Position numbers and translations under genes: made by a program. Below, piece by piece: positions 39,229-52,960 of a DNA stretch of 64,000 bases; within the stretch, counting starts at the first letter, position 1; every line of letters starts with the position of its first letter. The DNA comes from Musa acuminata AAA Group. Its lineage: Eukaryota > Streptophyta > Magnoliopsida > Zingiberales > Musaceae. Location of the stretch: the NCBI RefSeq assembly GCF_036884655.1, contig NC_088357.1:11687501-11751500 (forward strand), given 5' to 3'. The notes under the pieces are model-generated. The model searched no databases. It saw only the letters and a list, made by a program, of their open reading frames with translations, and was not told where the DNA came from.

Positions 39229-39363
39229 GCCACTTAATCCATCTAATATCATAGAGATCATATACCAGGCATGGTGCTATCAGGCTCACACAGAATCTAC
39301 TCGAATCTAGCTCTAATCGGATTCTTCTTGATAACTATGATATTAGATGGATTAAGTGGCAGA
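39226..39363. repeat. perfect 29-bp inverted repeat (hairpin) at an LTR-LTR junction
   Basis: Arms 39226-39254 and 39335-39363 are exact reverse complements around an 80-nt loop. The left arm spans the junction between the inverse and forward family A copies. Confidence 0.93.
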
Positions 39364-39944
39364 CCCTAGCCAGGGATTTGCTTGAGTGAAAATATATAAG
39401 ATATTAGTCTCATAATATCAAGAGTGGATGATCCTGTATTGATACTCAATTGCCCTCGTAAAGTTAATTACCACTCCCAATGACCAGTTGTGCTAGATCT
39501 AATACTTTTAAATATATAAGTCAGGTATCAAAAAGTGTAATACTCATAAAAGACATCCTTGGTGTCTCAAGTCTAGGACCAGACACACAATTGGAACTAT
39601 GGAACAACTATATGATAATAATACGTCATTATCCATCCAACATTTCGTGAGCGGATCATTCAGTGAACCCATTCTTCAATGAGCACCTACACTATATTTT
39701 TAGTGTCCCCACATAAGCAGCTATGAGAATAATTGTCTCTATCATTTAGACGGGTATATAGTACACCAATCTATTCAGCTATCTCGATATCCCTTTCGAG
39801 TAATCTATGACCGAAAATATTTAAAATCTTTTTTTATAAGTGAATTGATCTTATTATCATGATCTCATCATGATCCAATTCTCATTGCACAAATTCAAGG
39901 ACATTATAATATATTAATCAGTCAATATAAAGTAAGAAAATATA

Positions 39945-39991
<47 letters not shown>

Positions 39992-40060
39992 AAAGACTAT
40001 GTAGCGCATCACATGTGCTATCACTCACGTGATTGACTTGTAGGGCACTTGTAACTAGTA
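39240..40060. mobile_element. family A LTR, second half, forward
   Basis: Parallels the 3' part of the solo LTRs at 40221 and 46103 through CCAGGGATTT, CACTCCCAATGACC, GTGTCCCCACA and (ATA)n to its end CTAGTA at 40060. On the minus strand this edge is the start of an LTR preceded by a purine-rich GTGAGAGAT, so this is the 3' LTR of a minus-strand copia element. Confidence 0.65.
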
Positions 40061-40074
40061 ATCTCTCACTTGAC

Positions 40075-40220
40075 CTACTAATCACTTATGTGTTCGATCC
40101 ACATCATACCCTTGTGACACTCAAAAGCAATTTGAGACAATGATTTTGTTAGTAGACTTATAATATTTTCTTCAAATGAAACTCTTTCCATTACTATATC
40201 ACCACAAGTTATGATCTCTC
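40075..40220 (-). pseudogene. copia RNase H C-terminal remnant of family A
   Basis: One minus-strand frame reads EIITCGDIVMERVSFEEN, then LLTKSLSQ and FECHKGMMW, and stops 18 bases before the purine tract. This is the usual end of a Ty1/copia polyprotein (the GDV..., LTKxL, CHxxxM pattern), so LTR family A belongs to a copia element. Everything upstream is missing. Confidence 0.65.
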
Positions 40221-41915
40221 TATTAGGAAATCTAGGGTGACATCACATGCGTAGTGGAAGAACAAAAAAATAAAATCCCAAAATTTCCATAAAAAATAAG
40301 TTTTCATCATTATATAAAAGTTAATGCGTAAAAACCCACGAAACCAAAAAAAACTACGCGTAAGAGAATTACCTAGGGAGATCGTATATTCCTGAAAACT
40401 TATAGATTTGTGGGAAAGGATGAAGGAGGTCAACTGTCCTCCTCTTTAGCGATGATTCACACGGCAGGGGCTACGAAGATGCTCCTCAAATTGCTACCCA
40501 AAACTCTTCCTCGCACGCACCACGCAATCAAGAAGGGGCTGCCCTTCTTGCTATCCACATGCTCTAAATAGGGGCTATAGTATGAGGAGCAAAGGGAGAG
40601 AGGAGAATAGGAGAAGGTAGCTAAAAATAACCTATAGCCTATGGGTCTTTAGTTTCATCCTATTTATAAAGGTCCCTTGTCAACTTAACCCTAATGAATC
40701 CTACCATATTTGGTACTAGATCTCTATCCAATTACCCAAGTCTCTTAGATTAGTAAGTCTCTACCCAATAATCTCTTATTAGCTCTTATTGGATCTCATC
40801 TAGAGGATCCAATAATTCAGGGGCTTATTGGATATCTAATAAGACAATGCCTCCAACATATATCATATATCCGAACCTTTACTTGTCACAACGCCTACCA
40901 TATATATGTGACCCTTGAGGCCCAATATTGAGCTGGTTGTGAATCATACCTATCAGAACTCCTTTCGGTTCAATAAATTATTATCTCCATAATAATTATT
41001 ATTATCTTCATAATAATTCACTTGACTCATCGACTACGAACGTACTAGGCCACTACGTTACAAGGGAATCTAATTCTTTAGACATATTTCTCCTCAGTTA
41101 TCGTGTACCTATAGTCCATCATCGATCTAATATCCTAGAGACTGTATACCGGGCATAGTGTTGTCATGCCCATACAGTTTCTACACGAGTCTCACTCTAA
41201 TCGGATTCTCTCGAAGAATTCTTTCTCTCTCAATCCGAATAACATTGGCTAGAGATTTATCTAAGCAAGAATACATGAGATATTTCTTTCATGACACGAG
41301 AGTGGATGATCCTCTATCGACACTCAATAACTCTATTAAGATTGGCTACCACTCCCGATGACCAACTATACTAGATCTAGAATCTCCAAACCTATAAGTC
41401 CAGTATCAAAGAGTGTAGTACTCATACACGACATTCTTAGTGTCTCAAGTCTAAGGACTAGATACACCATTGGGATGAAGGAATCGTTGTCTGACCATAA
41501 GGCATCATCAACCATCCAACATTCTGTGAGCGGATCAATTAGTGAACTCATTCTCTAATGAGCACCTGCACTATATCCCTAGTGTCCCCACACGAGCAGC
41601 TATGAGACCAGCTGCATCAATCATATGGACGAGTATACAACATACTAATATGTCCGGTTATCTCGATGTCCCTCTCGAGTAACCAATGATCGAGATTATT
41701 TAGGATCTGTGTTTAAAGGTGAATCATCTCATTATCGTGATCTTATTATGATCTGATTCTCATTTCACATATCCATGGACATCATAATATATTCATGCAA
41801 CGGGCAATATAAAGTGATAAAATACCAAATAATAATAATAAGCAAAAAAGATTGTGTGTCAAGTCACATGTGTCATCACTCACGTGATTGGCTTATAAGA
41901 CACCTATGACTAGCA
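40221..41915. mobile_element. family A solo LTR, 1695 bp, with 5-bp TSD
   Basis: Starts TATTAGGAAATCTAGG, ends CTATGACTAGCA, and is flanked by CTCTC on both sides (40216-40220 and 41916-41920). No interior remains. Confidence 0.8.
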
Positions 41916-41920
41916 CTCTC

Positions 41921-42101
41921 TACTAATTATAGGTGTCTTGCAAGCCAATCACGTGAGTGATGGCATGTGTGACATATTACGTAATATTTTTACTTATTAT
42001 TATTATTGATATTTTCTCAATTTGTGTTGTTTGTTGTATATATTATGATGTCCATGGATCTATGCAATGATAATTGGATTATAATGAGATCACGATAATG
42101 A
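41921..42101. mobile_element. family A LTR, inverse, left part; continues at 59019-59475
   Basis: Reads TACTAATTATAGGTGTCTTG..., the reverse complement of a family A LTR end, up to GATCACGATAATGA. There a SIRE-type element is inserted. The same LTR resumes with GACCGATTTATTTTTAAATA at 59024. Confidence 0.78.
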
Positions 42102-45100
42102 TGTTGAAACTCAAATTTTAATGATGAAATTAATTAATGAAGTTATGATCTAATCAGCATTTGAGTGACACAGGACTAACTTCGATCATAAAAAGGCAAA
42201 TTGATTGAAGTAGGAAGAATCAGATATTGGGCGGAGTGGATCATGTTAGAAGATTGGATGTCAGGCCGGAGGACCGATAGATCGTGCAATGCGTCGAAGG
42301 ATCAAATGATGCGTCGAAGGATCGGATGGTGCATTGAAGGATCAGACAAAGTATCGGATGAACTAATAACATACTAGACAATATATGATTCATGCTTGTA
42401 ATTGTGTGTTTCTAGATCGAGATAGTTACGTCTTAAATTGAGTTGGTTTGAGTGTAACCATGCCAACTCAATTACGATCCCATTGGGCCTGAGTTAGGGC
42501 TAATTGGGCCCATTAGGAGGTTTATTTAGTGACCTAAAATTGGGTCAGGTAGTGGCACCGCCAGACTAGGTGGTGGAACTGCCTATGATTTGGAACGTAT
42601 GAAGTGTATGATTCCAGAAGACTTAGCTATCATGCACTTAGCTTGCTTTGCCTAAGTCGTGTAGTACATTTGTGTTTTCGTTCGTAAATGTCAGCATTCC
42701 TGAAATCTCCTATGGTCCTTTAGGACCTACAAAAAAGAAAACGGGTCAGAGAAAGTGTCTTACTCGGGATTTATAAGCAATCATTTTAGTAAACACTTCA
42801 TAGCCAATGCAAATTATAAACAAACTTCATAAGCTCTGAACGGTCGGACAACAAAGTGTCTAAAATGGTTCATTATAGACTGAGATCTTCCAAAAGAAAA
42901 TGAGGCTGCTAAGTCTACTGTCAGCCCTTTACATGCTGTGCAAAGCATGAACAAACCAAAAGACACGGACATACATAAGCATTACGTCAAACATCATATT
43001 TACAATTTTATCCATGATATTCTCCCCCTTTTATTCCTTTGACGTCCTCATCGAAGCCTTTGCTAACGCTGTAACTTCTCACCTTTATTGAGTCTTCAAT
43101 TTTCTACTTCAGTTACAATCTGCCTCTCAGCTACAAGCTTCTCTCCACCGTTGTTATTGAGTAGTCAAACTTTTAATCTACCATACCGCTTCAACTCACC
43201 AATGACTCTGACCTTAGTATGAGGTTTGCTGAGCTGTGTTGATCTCTATTGATTCCTGCGGATCCTTTAGATAAAGGAAAATACTATCCTTAGTATGAGC
43301 CAGTCTCTTAAATGCCCCATGCCATTTGAACTGGGTGGATGCCTATTGGAGCTTTAATAAGCATCGCCTCTCAAACTTTTAAAATTTTTAGGTCTTACCT
43401 CCACAAAATTTGCACATCGACTCTTCTTTCACTTAGTTGTCATTTCCAAGTATGTTTGCATCACTTCCGCTTTCGATTGACATTCCATTGAGAAATGAAG
43501 AAGACAATCTACTCTCAGTAGCACTGATCACCATTGGTGAGATTTGATAACTATTGTCTTCTATTAGATTTCTTTGAAGGGTCTTTGAACCTATGCAAAA
43601 TTCTTTTGCTGGATAGATAAGAGAATTGTGATACTCGGTTTCGCCCAATCTCTTTAGAGTTGAGAAGGCAAAGGTTACTTAACTTCGCTCAACTCCTTGA
43701 AGGTTGTACTCCATGCATCGAGCTGGTTATTGGACTTTGCCTACTCTTTATTTATACTTTTAAATCACTCAAAGTGTTTATACTCCTTGCGTTGAGTTAG
43801 CTATTATAATTCACCTTCTTAATGCCATTGAACTTTTGAAATACAAGAAGTTTTTACTCCAACTTAGAGTAAGTCTCTAGTAGTTCTGGTCACCTTTAGG
43901 ATTGTACTATCTTCTCTATCATCTTTGCTGCCTACTCCTTTAAGTTACAAATGTACAATATCGCATACTGCCTACTTCGTTCCTTGGTCGAGGACTCTTA
44001 TATCGACTTGAAGTCCTTCACTTTCGGTTATCTTGATAAGAAGTTTATTAACACCGGTCTTACGAAATTCCCTGGCCTCTGTCCTTCAGCCTTGTTTTAA
44101 TACTTGGAGTTTGTCTTCGCATTCTCCACATTCTTAGCCCCTTTCACGACCAATCACTCTCCATCCATGAGAGCAAGGGATCGATGACTTCACGGAAGCC
44201 CCACATCTACAATACCATGACACTAGCATACCCATGGCCTCACTATCCATCGCCTCGCATCTGTATCTCTTTCTTCGTGATCGGTAGATATGCCTGTTTG
44301 GCACTATGACACTCCTCCGAGTCCACCTCCATTCTAACCAATACTTGGTTTTGGGTAGCTAAGTCCATATAGACTCGTCGTCACTTCTTTGTCCCTTTGG
44401 ATCTCTTGCTTCAACACCTCTGTGTTCTCTAAGCAGTTCCACTTGGTCGATGGAAATACAGATTACAACTTCCATGCATAGCCTCTATCATTATGTTATA
44501 GGGTTCACACCGATTCTATTCTCCTTGGCTTCCTTGGTAGTAACGTTCACTTACTCGGCCTTGTCCTCTGAATTGTCAGACTCCCTTAAACGAATATAAG
44601 CTCTAGAGTAGTCCAACTCTCCAACTACTTCGATTATGCCTATGCATGATCAAGTACCCCCCTCCCCCTCATGAGACTCACTGGTACTTGCATTTGAACT
44701 TTTTTCTCAACAATACATAGCCCCTATATGCTGATAACCAAGGCCTTTAATATGATACAAAATTTGATGCATGTACGAAAAACCCACCTCTGCGGTACCA
44801 TGACCTTCACTTCTTGAATCCATAGCTCTTATTGTCTTCGTGTTATTCACCGAAGTGGAGCTCCCAGGAACTCCCAATCATACCTTCGTATGATATAGTC
44901 CCTTGCAGGACTAGATTCTTATGTATCGCATTGTCACAAATTGTTCCACCATGATCCGCTACACCATGTCGCCTCCTGGTGACATCTTAATTGCAATTTG
45001 ATCTTTGTTAAATGAACTCAGATTGTGATCCTCCAAGTGTGGCCTCTGCTAACACATCACAGGGCCTCTTCTATATTCGAATTATGTTCACCCTTTGGCA

Positions 45101-47779
45101 ATCAACCTTCGTTCACCCGGGTCACACCCAGACGAAGTATAACTCTAGGATAATTCGTCGCCTAGTAGCTCCCGAAGTCCATCGACTTCACTGAAATTAG
45201 TACACCATTATTTGGATCCTGGGCCTCTACCCATACCAACATAATCTCCACTATGCATTTCTTCCTTCATGACAACTTGAATGGTAGCACTATGCCATAT
45301 TCTTCAAGAGTACTCGCCTCTATATTCTCTTGCCCCATGTTAAGGCCTTCTGAACCCAACTTTGCCTCCGCAAATTGAGTCGCTTTGGTTCCTCCGTAGG
45401 TGCATGTGCTTAGAAGCTCCATTCGTCTTTAGCACCATGTAAGATAAGTCTGCTCCATCAGAATGAAGGACCTATGGAATGATATGATCCTGCTCTTGCC
45501 TCTACAAGAGTTTATATCCTTGACCTCTATCCAAGGAAAATTTTATGCCTCCGCTCCATGTTTCATCTTCTATGTTGGCTCCCTTCATGCGGCTTAGGTA
45601 CTTTACCAAGTTACACCCAAGTTGCTCCGCTCCTCGATTTGCATTGAGTTGATGATGGTCCTCACGCCCATTATTCCACGAGTCAAGCCATCAATTGAGT
45701 CCAATCTCCATATCGACTCTAAGTGTAACTTCATTTATGTTGCTTTGGGTCGCTCCCCACTTGATCTTACAATGCATCTCCCAATGCATTCTCTTAAGCA
45801 ATATCATGCAATGACTTCTCGTCGCTCGATTGGTCCGTTGAGCTTTGTGGAGTTATTTTAAGGTACTCCTCAACATATGCAGTATACTACACATGATTCT
45901 CCATTTGGAGAGCCGGGACTTATCCCTCTTGGATATCTGTCCCGTTGGAGCAACTTCTATCTTTACTTCCTTCCTTCTAGAAGTTTCGGAGACCACTAGC
46001 CCCTTGGACTACTTCGAACAAACTGTGTATTGTTCTACCTCCTGCAAATGCACTTACTAGATTGCGACTCCACGTCAATATAGCCCCTACTGCACCCCTC
46101 AATGTAGGAAAATCTAGGGGATGACATCACATGCGCAGCGGAAGAACATAAAAAAAAAATCCCTAAATTTTTCATCGATGTGTTCGTCGTCGTGCGAAGA
46201 TTGGTGCGTAAAAACCCGCGAAACTTAAAATTCATATGTGAGATAGTGTTTTATGCACGGAGATCGTATATCCATGAATCCTTGAATATCTATAGGAGAG
46301 GATGAAGGAAGTTAAGCACCCTCCTCTCTAGTAGTAATCCACACAGTAGAGTTGTGGCGGTGCTCCTCAAATCTCCAAGCCTGCTATATAAGGAGAAGGG
46401 GAAGAGAATAGGACATGACAACCCAAAGAAGCTCTAGCCTATGAACAATTAGTTCCCTCCTATTTATATAGGTCTCATATTAATTTAATCCTAATGGATC
46501 ATGCTCTATTAGGTATTGAATTTCCATCCAACTACCCAATCCTCTTAGATTAGTGGATCTCTATACAATAGTCTCTCATTGGCTCTTATTAGATCTCATC
46601 CATAGGATCTAATAATTTAGAGGCTTATTGGATATTTAATAAGATAGGGGCTCCGACGGATATCTCATATCCGAACCTCCACTTATTACAACGCTTATCA
46701 TATATGTGTGACCCTTTAGGCTCAATATCAAGCTGGTCGTGAGTCATGCCTGTTAGAACTCCTTCTAGATCAATGAATTATTATCTCTATAATAATTCAC
46801 TAGATTCATCGACTACGAACGTACTAGGCCACTACGTTATAGTCCCTAGATGATACAAGGGAATCCAATCCATTTAACATGTCTGTCATCAATTACCATA
46901 TACATATAGTCCATCATCCATCTAATATCCTAAAGACTGTATACCGGGTATGGTGCTGTCAGACCCATATGGTTTCTACTAGAGTCTCGCTCTAATTAGA
47001 TTCTCTCGGAGAACTCTTTCTCTCTCAATCTGAATGACCTTGGCCAGGGATTTATCTGAGCAAGAATACCTGAGATATTCCTCTTATGACACCGACAGTA
47101 GATGATCCTTTATCGACACTTAATAGTTCTCGTACGGTTAACTACCACTCCCGATGACTGGTTGTGCTAGATCTAGAACCTCCAGACCTATAAGTCTGGT
47201 ATCAAAGAGTGGAGTACTGATATAGGATATCCTTGGTATCTCATGTCTAAGGACCAGATGTTGAATCTCGGATTTTGATGATGAAGTCAATTGTCATTTG
47301 TTATCTAATCTATATGTTAAGATAAGTGTGCAGGATTAACTACGATGAAAGTGAGACATGCAGCAAGAGTTGCGCCGGAGTCAAGACAATGATCACGTTG
47401 GGAGTTCGAGAGTTCGACGGAAGTTCGGACAGTCGTCGGAGGTTTTGCGGGAACAAATCCGAGAAGTCCATAAGCTTGCCAAAGAAGCTCGTCGGAACTC
47501 GCCAAGTGAATCGTCGCAAGTCCAGGAGTTTGCCGGAAGTCCGCAGGAGCATCACCGAGGGTTCATCGGATGATCAACGGAAGTTCGCCGGAAGCTCGTC
47601 GGAAGAAGCGATTGACGCACCGGAGCAAGTTGCAGTAAATGTCTTAGGAAAAATCATAGTTAGCACATTGATTAAGTTGGAAATGGGAGGTGATCCCATT
47701 AACTTAATCTTGGGGCAATTGGGCCCTTGAAAAACCCAAATTGGGCCGAATGGATCAACCCATTCGGACCCTGATTTCT

Positions 47780-48140
47780 GCCAGGCGGTTGAACCGCCCA
47801 AGGCAGGAGGTTGCACCGCCTGAGCTCAGTCTCCGAGCGAGACTGGGAGGTGCAACTGCTCCAGCCAGGCGGTGGCACCGCTTGGGGCTCAGTCTCCGAG
47901 CGAGACTGGGCGGTGCAACCTCTCCTGACAGGAGGTGGCACTGCCTGAGCTCAGTCTTCGAGCTCTGCCAGGCGGTGCAACCGCCTCAGTCAGGAGGTGC
48001 AACCGCCTGAGCTCGGTCTTCGAGCTCTGGCAGGAGGTGCAACCGCCCCTGACAAGAGGTAGCACCGCCCAGAGGCTCAGTCTTCGAGCTCTGCCAGGCG
48101 GTGCAACCACTCCAGTCAGGAGGTGCAACCGCCTGATCCC
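47780..48140. repeat. array of GC-rich palindromes in the SIRE LTR U3 region
   Basis: About ten occurrences of AGG(C/A)GGTGCAACCGCC-like imperfect palindromes, alternating with CTCAGTCTCCGAGCGAGACT or CTCAGTCTTCGAGCTCTG spacers, directly upstream of the LTR TATA box. Confidence 0.88.
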
Positions 48141-48987
48141 GAAATTCCGGGAATTGACAGTTTTGAGCTCCAAATTTGAACTGGGTTGGGGCCTATAAAT
48201 ACCCCACCCATTCAGCACTGAAAGGGAATGAACTTACACCGAAATCTTGATCATTTTCTGTGATTCTTAGAGCTCAAAATTATTGTAAAGGCCAAAAGTT
48301 CTTCTCCCTCTGTTCTTCTAAGTTCTGAGTTGTAAAGAGAGGAGAGAAAATTCTGTAAGGGTTGTCTCCTAAGCCCGTCAAAAGGAATGAAACTGTAAAA
48401 GGGTGGTTGGCCTTCGCCTATTGAAGGAAGGCCTCTAGTTGACGTCGGTGACCTCGTCGGTGGAGGAAGCCAAAAGTGGAGTAGGTCAAGATTGACTGAA
48501 CCACTCTAAATCTCGGTTTGCATTTACTTTGAGCATATTATCTTTACTGCAAACCTCCTCTAAAGCTTACTGCTTTCTGCGCATATACGATCGGGTTTCA
48601 AGCCTTGCACTTTCCGAATCAGCGTTTAGACGTAAATCTGCTTTTTCGTACGATCATCATATTTCAGATTGCATTTACGTTTTGATTTCTACCATAACTG
48701 GAAACTGCCTTTATACCCTTGCTTAAACTGCATCTCGCCTAATCAAGTGATTTACGAATCAGCATTTAGACGTAAATTAGTTTCTTCGTACGAACATCGT
48801 ATTTCAGTTTGCGCTTATATACTGGTTTTCATCATAATTGCAAACTGCTTTCATAGATTGACTTTAACATCATCTTACTTGATCTTAAGTTAAAGTAATC
48901 TTAGAATCGGCTTTCACACAAAATCGTTTTTATCGTTCGAACACAGTTTCGTTTTAATCACAGAAAGTTTTTCGCTGTACTAATTCA

Positions 48988-49010
48988 CCCCCCCCCCCCC
49001 CCCCCCCCCC
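48988..49010 (+). repeat. poly-C tract (23 C) near the SIRE LTR 3' end
   Basis: Homopolymer after TAATTCA. The same position holds shorter C-rich runs in the other SIRE LTRs (51058-51072 and 58960-58992). Assembly length here may be unreliable. Confidence 0.95.
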
Positions 49011-51159
49011 TCTTAGTGCTCTTGATCCTAACACCAGATACACCACTAGGACCACGTAATCATTGTTTGATAATAAGGCATCATCAATAATCTAGTATTC
49101 TATAAGCGGATCAATCAATGAACTCATTCTCCAATGAGCACCTGTACTATATCCCTAGTGTCCCCACACAAGCAGTTATGAGACCAGCTGCATCTTTCAT
49201 ATGGATGAGTATACAGCACACTAGTCTGTCTGGTTATCTCGATGTCCCTCTCGAGTAACCTATAACCGAGATTATTTAGGATATGTGTTTAAAGGCGAAT
49301 CGATCTCATTATCGTGATCTTATCACGATTTGATTCCTATTGTACAGATCCATGAACATCACAATATATTCAAGCGACAAGCAATATAAAGTGATAAAAT
49401 ATCAAATAATAATAATAAGCAATAAGATTGTGTATCAAGTCATATGTGTCATCACTCACGTGATTGGTTTGCAGGGCACTTATGACTAGCACTCAAGGCC
49501 TAGAAACATGTTAAACTCACTGCACACTTCAACTTCCTACAAACCTATCCTTCTCATGCCAAAAGAAAGTTTCAATGCTCTATGGCACCAAGTTTCAATC
49601 ATCTTGGGATGGCCACGAACATTCCATTGTCCGCATACAAGCCCTTTCATGAGTATCGAATTCTTTGAGTTAGCAATTCTCACCTCTATGAGCTTTGCAT
49701 AACTCTTTTGGTTGCTAAACAATCCAAACGCCTCGCTCACCTTGAGTACCATCAAGTATGGTTGTCAATATCGAGCCGTAGCTTAAACTCAGCCATCCCA
49801 ACCTTTATACGCTATGTATTCTTCCCGGCTTACTTGTCCTCGTGGTGTCTCTTGTGTGAAGGGTTGGCTATTCCTCTGAATGTCAATCTCTCAGCGTAGC
49901 CTCGCTAGGTCCCCTATGTTTGCATGTCAAGTATTTCTATGAGTGCTTGTCCCACTCTAATACCATATGTCACATACTTAGTTGATTTTGCCTATGTTAT
50001 GCGATACCTTTACATGTCTGTCTGTAAAGCTCAGCCTCCCAAAAACCTCCTATTGTCCCTTAGGACCTACAAAAGAGAAAATAGGTTAGAGAAAGTGTCT
50101 CACTCGGGATTCACAAGCAATCATTTCAGTAAACACTTTATAGTCAATGCAAATTACAAACAAACTTCACAAGCTCTGAACATTTTCATAACAAAGGATC
50201 CAAAATTGTCCACTATAGACCGAGATCTCTCACAAGTGTCCACATGATACAACTTTTATTTATAACCTAAAATGACCACTAAACCCAAAGAAAATGGGGC
50301 TGCTAAGCCTACTGCTAACCCTTTACATGCTATGCAAAGTATGAACAAACCAAAAGACACGGACATATATAAGCATTATGTCGAATACAATGTTTATAAT
50401 TTTGTTCATAACATAACGATGGTATTGCCAGTGTCAGGCAGTGGTACTGCCTAGATACAGTCTCCTAGACTATCTTGTGGTAGCATCACCTAGACTGGAT
50501 GGTGGTATTGCCAATTGTCAAGGTTGCAAGCGGTGATACAGCCAGAACACCAGAAACTTGAGATGAGACTTTTTTGTTTCTATTTTTGAAGTCAGTTGGG
50601 GTCTATAAATACCCCACTAATTCTTACTTGAAATAGCAAGAAAAAGAGTAGAAAGGGGGAAAGAATCCTTAAGAAAAAAATTGTAAACTCTTTTGAAGTA
50701 TAGAGTCTCTTCCTCCTAGGTTTAGAAGTTCTTCTAAGGGAGGAGTGAGATATATCTTAGTGTAAAAGAGAGGTATAAAGGTTCTCTCTTAAGCTTATGA
50801 AAAGGAGAAAGAGTTGTAAAATAGGTCGTTGATCTTCATCAGTTAAAAGAAAATCGGTAGTGAAAGTTTGTGGCCTGAAGTAAAAAGGAATCGGGAATGG
50901 ACGTAGGTTCGAATGACCGAACCAGTATAAATCGATTTGCATTTCTGTTTATACTTTTCATTCTTATTGCTTACTACTTTTACACACATTGTAAGTTAAA
51001 AATATGAGTTTGATCGAAAGCTATCTAAATTGCTATAATTTTATGAAAACACTAATTCACCCCCTCCCCCCCTCTTAGTATTGTTTACGATCCTAATAGT
51101 TGGTATGAGAACCAAGTTTCTCTCAATTGGTTTAACACCTAAAAAAGATTAAATAGCTT

Positions 51160-52960
51160 TTGTCGATAATCAAAGTGATCACTCTATCACTCGTCCTCCT
51201 ATGTTTAATAAGACGGACTACATATTATTATACAACACGAATGAGAGTTTTCTTGCTTTCTATCGATTTCAATGTATGGAATGTAATTGAATTTGGTTTT
51301 TTAAAACTCTCTAAACCTATAAATGAATGGAATGATTTTGAGAAAAAATCGTTTTCATTAAATGCTAAAGCTATGACTACTTTGTTTTGTGCTATGGACA
51401 AAAATAAGTTTAATCATATTTTGACTTGTGAAACTGCACATGATATTTGGTATATACTCGAAGTTACACATAAAGACACAAGTAGAGTTAAAGAGTCTAA
51501 AATCAATATTTTGATATATAGTTTTGAATTATTTCGAATGAAACCAAATGAAACTATTAGTAACATATACACTCATTTTACGAATATTGTTAATAGTTTG
51601 AAAGCTCTTAGTAAAAGTTTTACTAGTCTTGAACTTGTTAATAAAATTTTATGATCTCTTTCAAAAAAATTGAGATCTAAAAGTAACTGCTATTTAAGAA
51701 AAAAAGGATAAACTATTTTCTCTTGAAAAACTCGGGTCATTAATGACTTATGAAATGACATGCAAAGCATATGACGAACATGAGAATAACTTTTCAAGGA
51801 ACATGAAGGATATGACACTTAGAACAAAAGAAGACCACTCGAGCAAAAGCTTAAATGATAATGATGACTTTGAACTCCTCATAATAAAATTTTAAAAAAC
51901 TATAAAATAAGAATCTAAGAATAAAAATGAACTTAAAAAAGATATAATAACTTGCTATGAATGCAAAAGGCTAGGGCACCTCAAAAGTGAATATCCATAA
52001 CTAAAGAAAAGGATATTGGCACAAAAAAAGGGACAGCACTTAAGGCGACTTGGGACGAATCGAGTGCATCCGAAGATGAGGAGCAAACCAATGAAGATGA
52101 GGTGACAAACTATGTTCTAATGGCCTTCAATGATAAGGTAAGTGATTCAACCAAAACTCATTTATCTTATGATGAATTACTTGATAAATCATGCTTCTCT
52201 CTCTAGTAAATTTAAAAAATTAAAAATAAGTATGATAATTATATGTTAACCTCTTGTACTCAATGTGAAGAGTTAGACTTAGTCAAAAAGAAAAATGTGA
52301 TTCTACAACAAATATTAAAAAATTAAAAATTAAAAATAAATCATTAAACATGATCCTTACTAACAAAGATCATGTACATACATGAAGGAATTAACTTTGT
52401 GGGCAACATTTAACAAAAACTAACTATATTTGTTAAAGGACCCACATTATATATTTCCCTAAAATTAAGTATAATTTTTGTAATGGATGTGGTTATTATG
52501 TTTATAAATGTTCTTTTAAAAATTATGGTGGCTAACATAAATTAGTTTAGGTTCCTAAAGGAACCATGAATGACAATACTAAAAGATAAAATAGGTAGAT
52601 CTATCCATAAGGGACCCAAAATCAAATGAATACCTAAAGCAAACCCACCTTTTTTGTGAAAATATCTATAATCAAAAGCTAAGAGTAAAAATGATATCTT
52701 GATAATAGATGCTCAAGACATATGACTAGAGATCCAACACACTTTCACAAAGCTCACTAGCCGAAATAACAATAATAAAAGAAAGATTATTAGAATTAGA
52801 ATTATTGTTAACAAATCTTTTAATCAAAGATGGTTTATTAATAGTTATACTATTGATCTTGATAATTTTTGTGATAAAACTTTTTTTGATTTTAAATGAT
52901 GATGCATGATTTTAGCATAGAAAACTACGACATGCTAATATGAATCTATTTATATTATTT
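51160..52960 (+). pseudogene. SIRE-type gag-protease-integrase remnant
   Basis: The open stretch 51160-51654 reads as copia Gag (NAKAMTTLFCAMD, then VKESKINILIYSFELFRM). A TGA replaces an Arg codon at its end and Gag continues to about 51880. A zinc knuckle CYECKRLGHLKSEY (last Cys changed to Tyr) lies near 51955. A protease-like SRHMTRDP segment is near 52705 and an integrase HHCC start near 52920. Many stops; not functional. Confidence 0.72.

Larger units (their letters stand above)
47259..49033 (+). mobile_element. SIRE/Maximus-type solo LTR, 1775 bp
   Basis: TGTTGAATCTCGG...TTGATCCTAACA with perfect TSD CCAGA (47254-47258 and 49034-49038). Contains a TATAAATA promoter box (48194-48201) and ends in the C-rich TCTTAGTGCTCTTGATCCTAACA-type terminus of this lineage. 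There is no primer-binding site after it, so it is a solo LTR and the innermost insertion of the nest. Confidence 0.9.
46103..49491. mobile_element. family A solo LTR (about 1.61 kb) inside the older LARD, itself split
   Basis: TGTAGGAAAATCTAGG...TTATGACTAGCA with perfect TSD CTCAA (46098-46102, 49492-49496). Removing it rejoins CCCCTCAAGGCCTAG as in the younger LARD copy, which proves the boundaries. Interrupted at 47259-49033. Confidence 0.92.
42628..50413 (-). mobile_element. LARD-like non-coding LTR element, older copy, inside the left SIRE LTR
   Basis: LTRs 42628-43019 (392 bp, eroded) and 49968-50413 (446 bp). Flanks TAGC (42624-42627) and TAAC (50414-50417) fit a 4-bp TSD with one change. 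The interior parallels the younger copy at 54149-57821 along its length but is transition-rich and full of stops, and is interrupted at 46103-49491 by a family A solo LTR. Confidence 0.85.

Noticed and set aside
47326..48198. Several overlapping open frames on both strands
   Set aside because: They come from the GC-rich palindrome array of a solo LTR, where stops are rare by composition.
48988..49010. Poly-C as a regulatory quadruplex
   Set aside because: C-rich runs at this place are usual for SIRE LTR ends and the exact length may be an assembly artefact.
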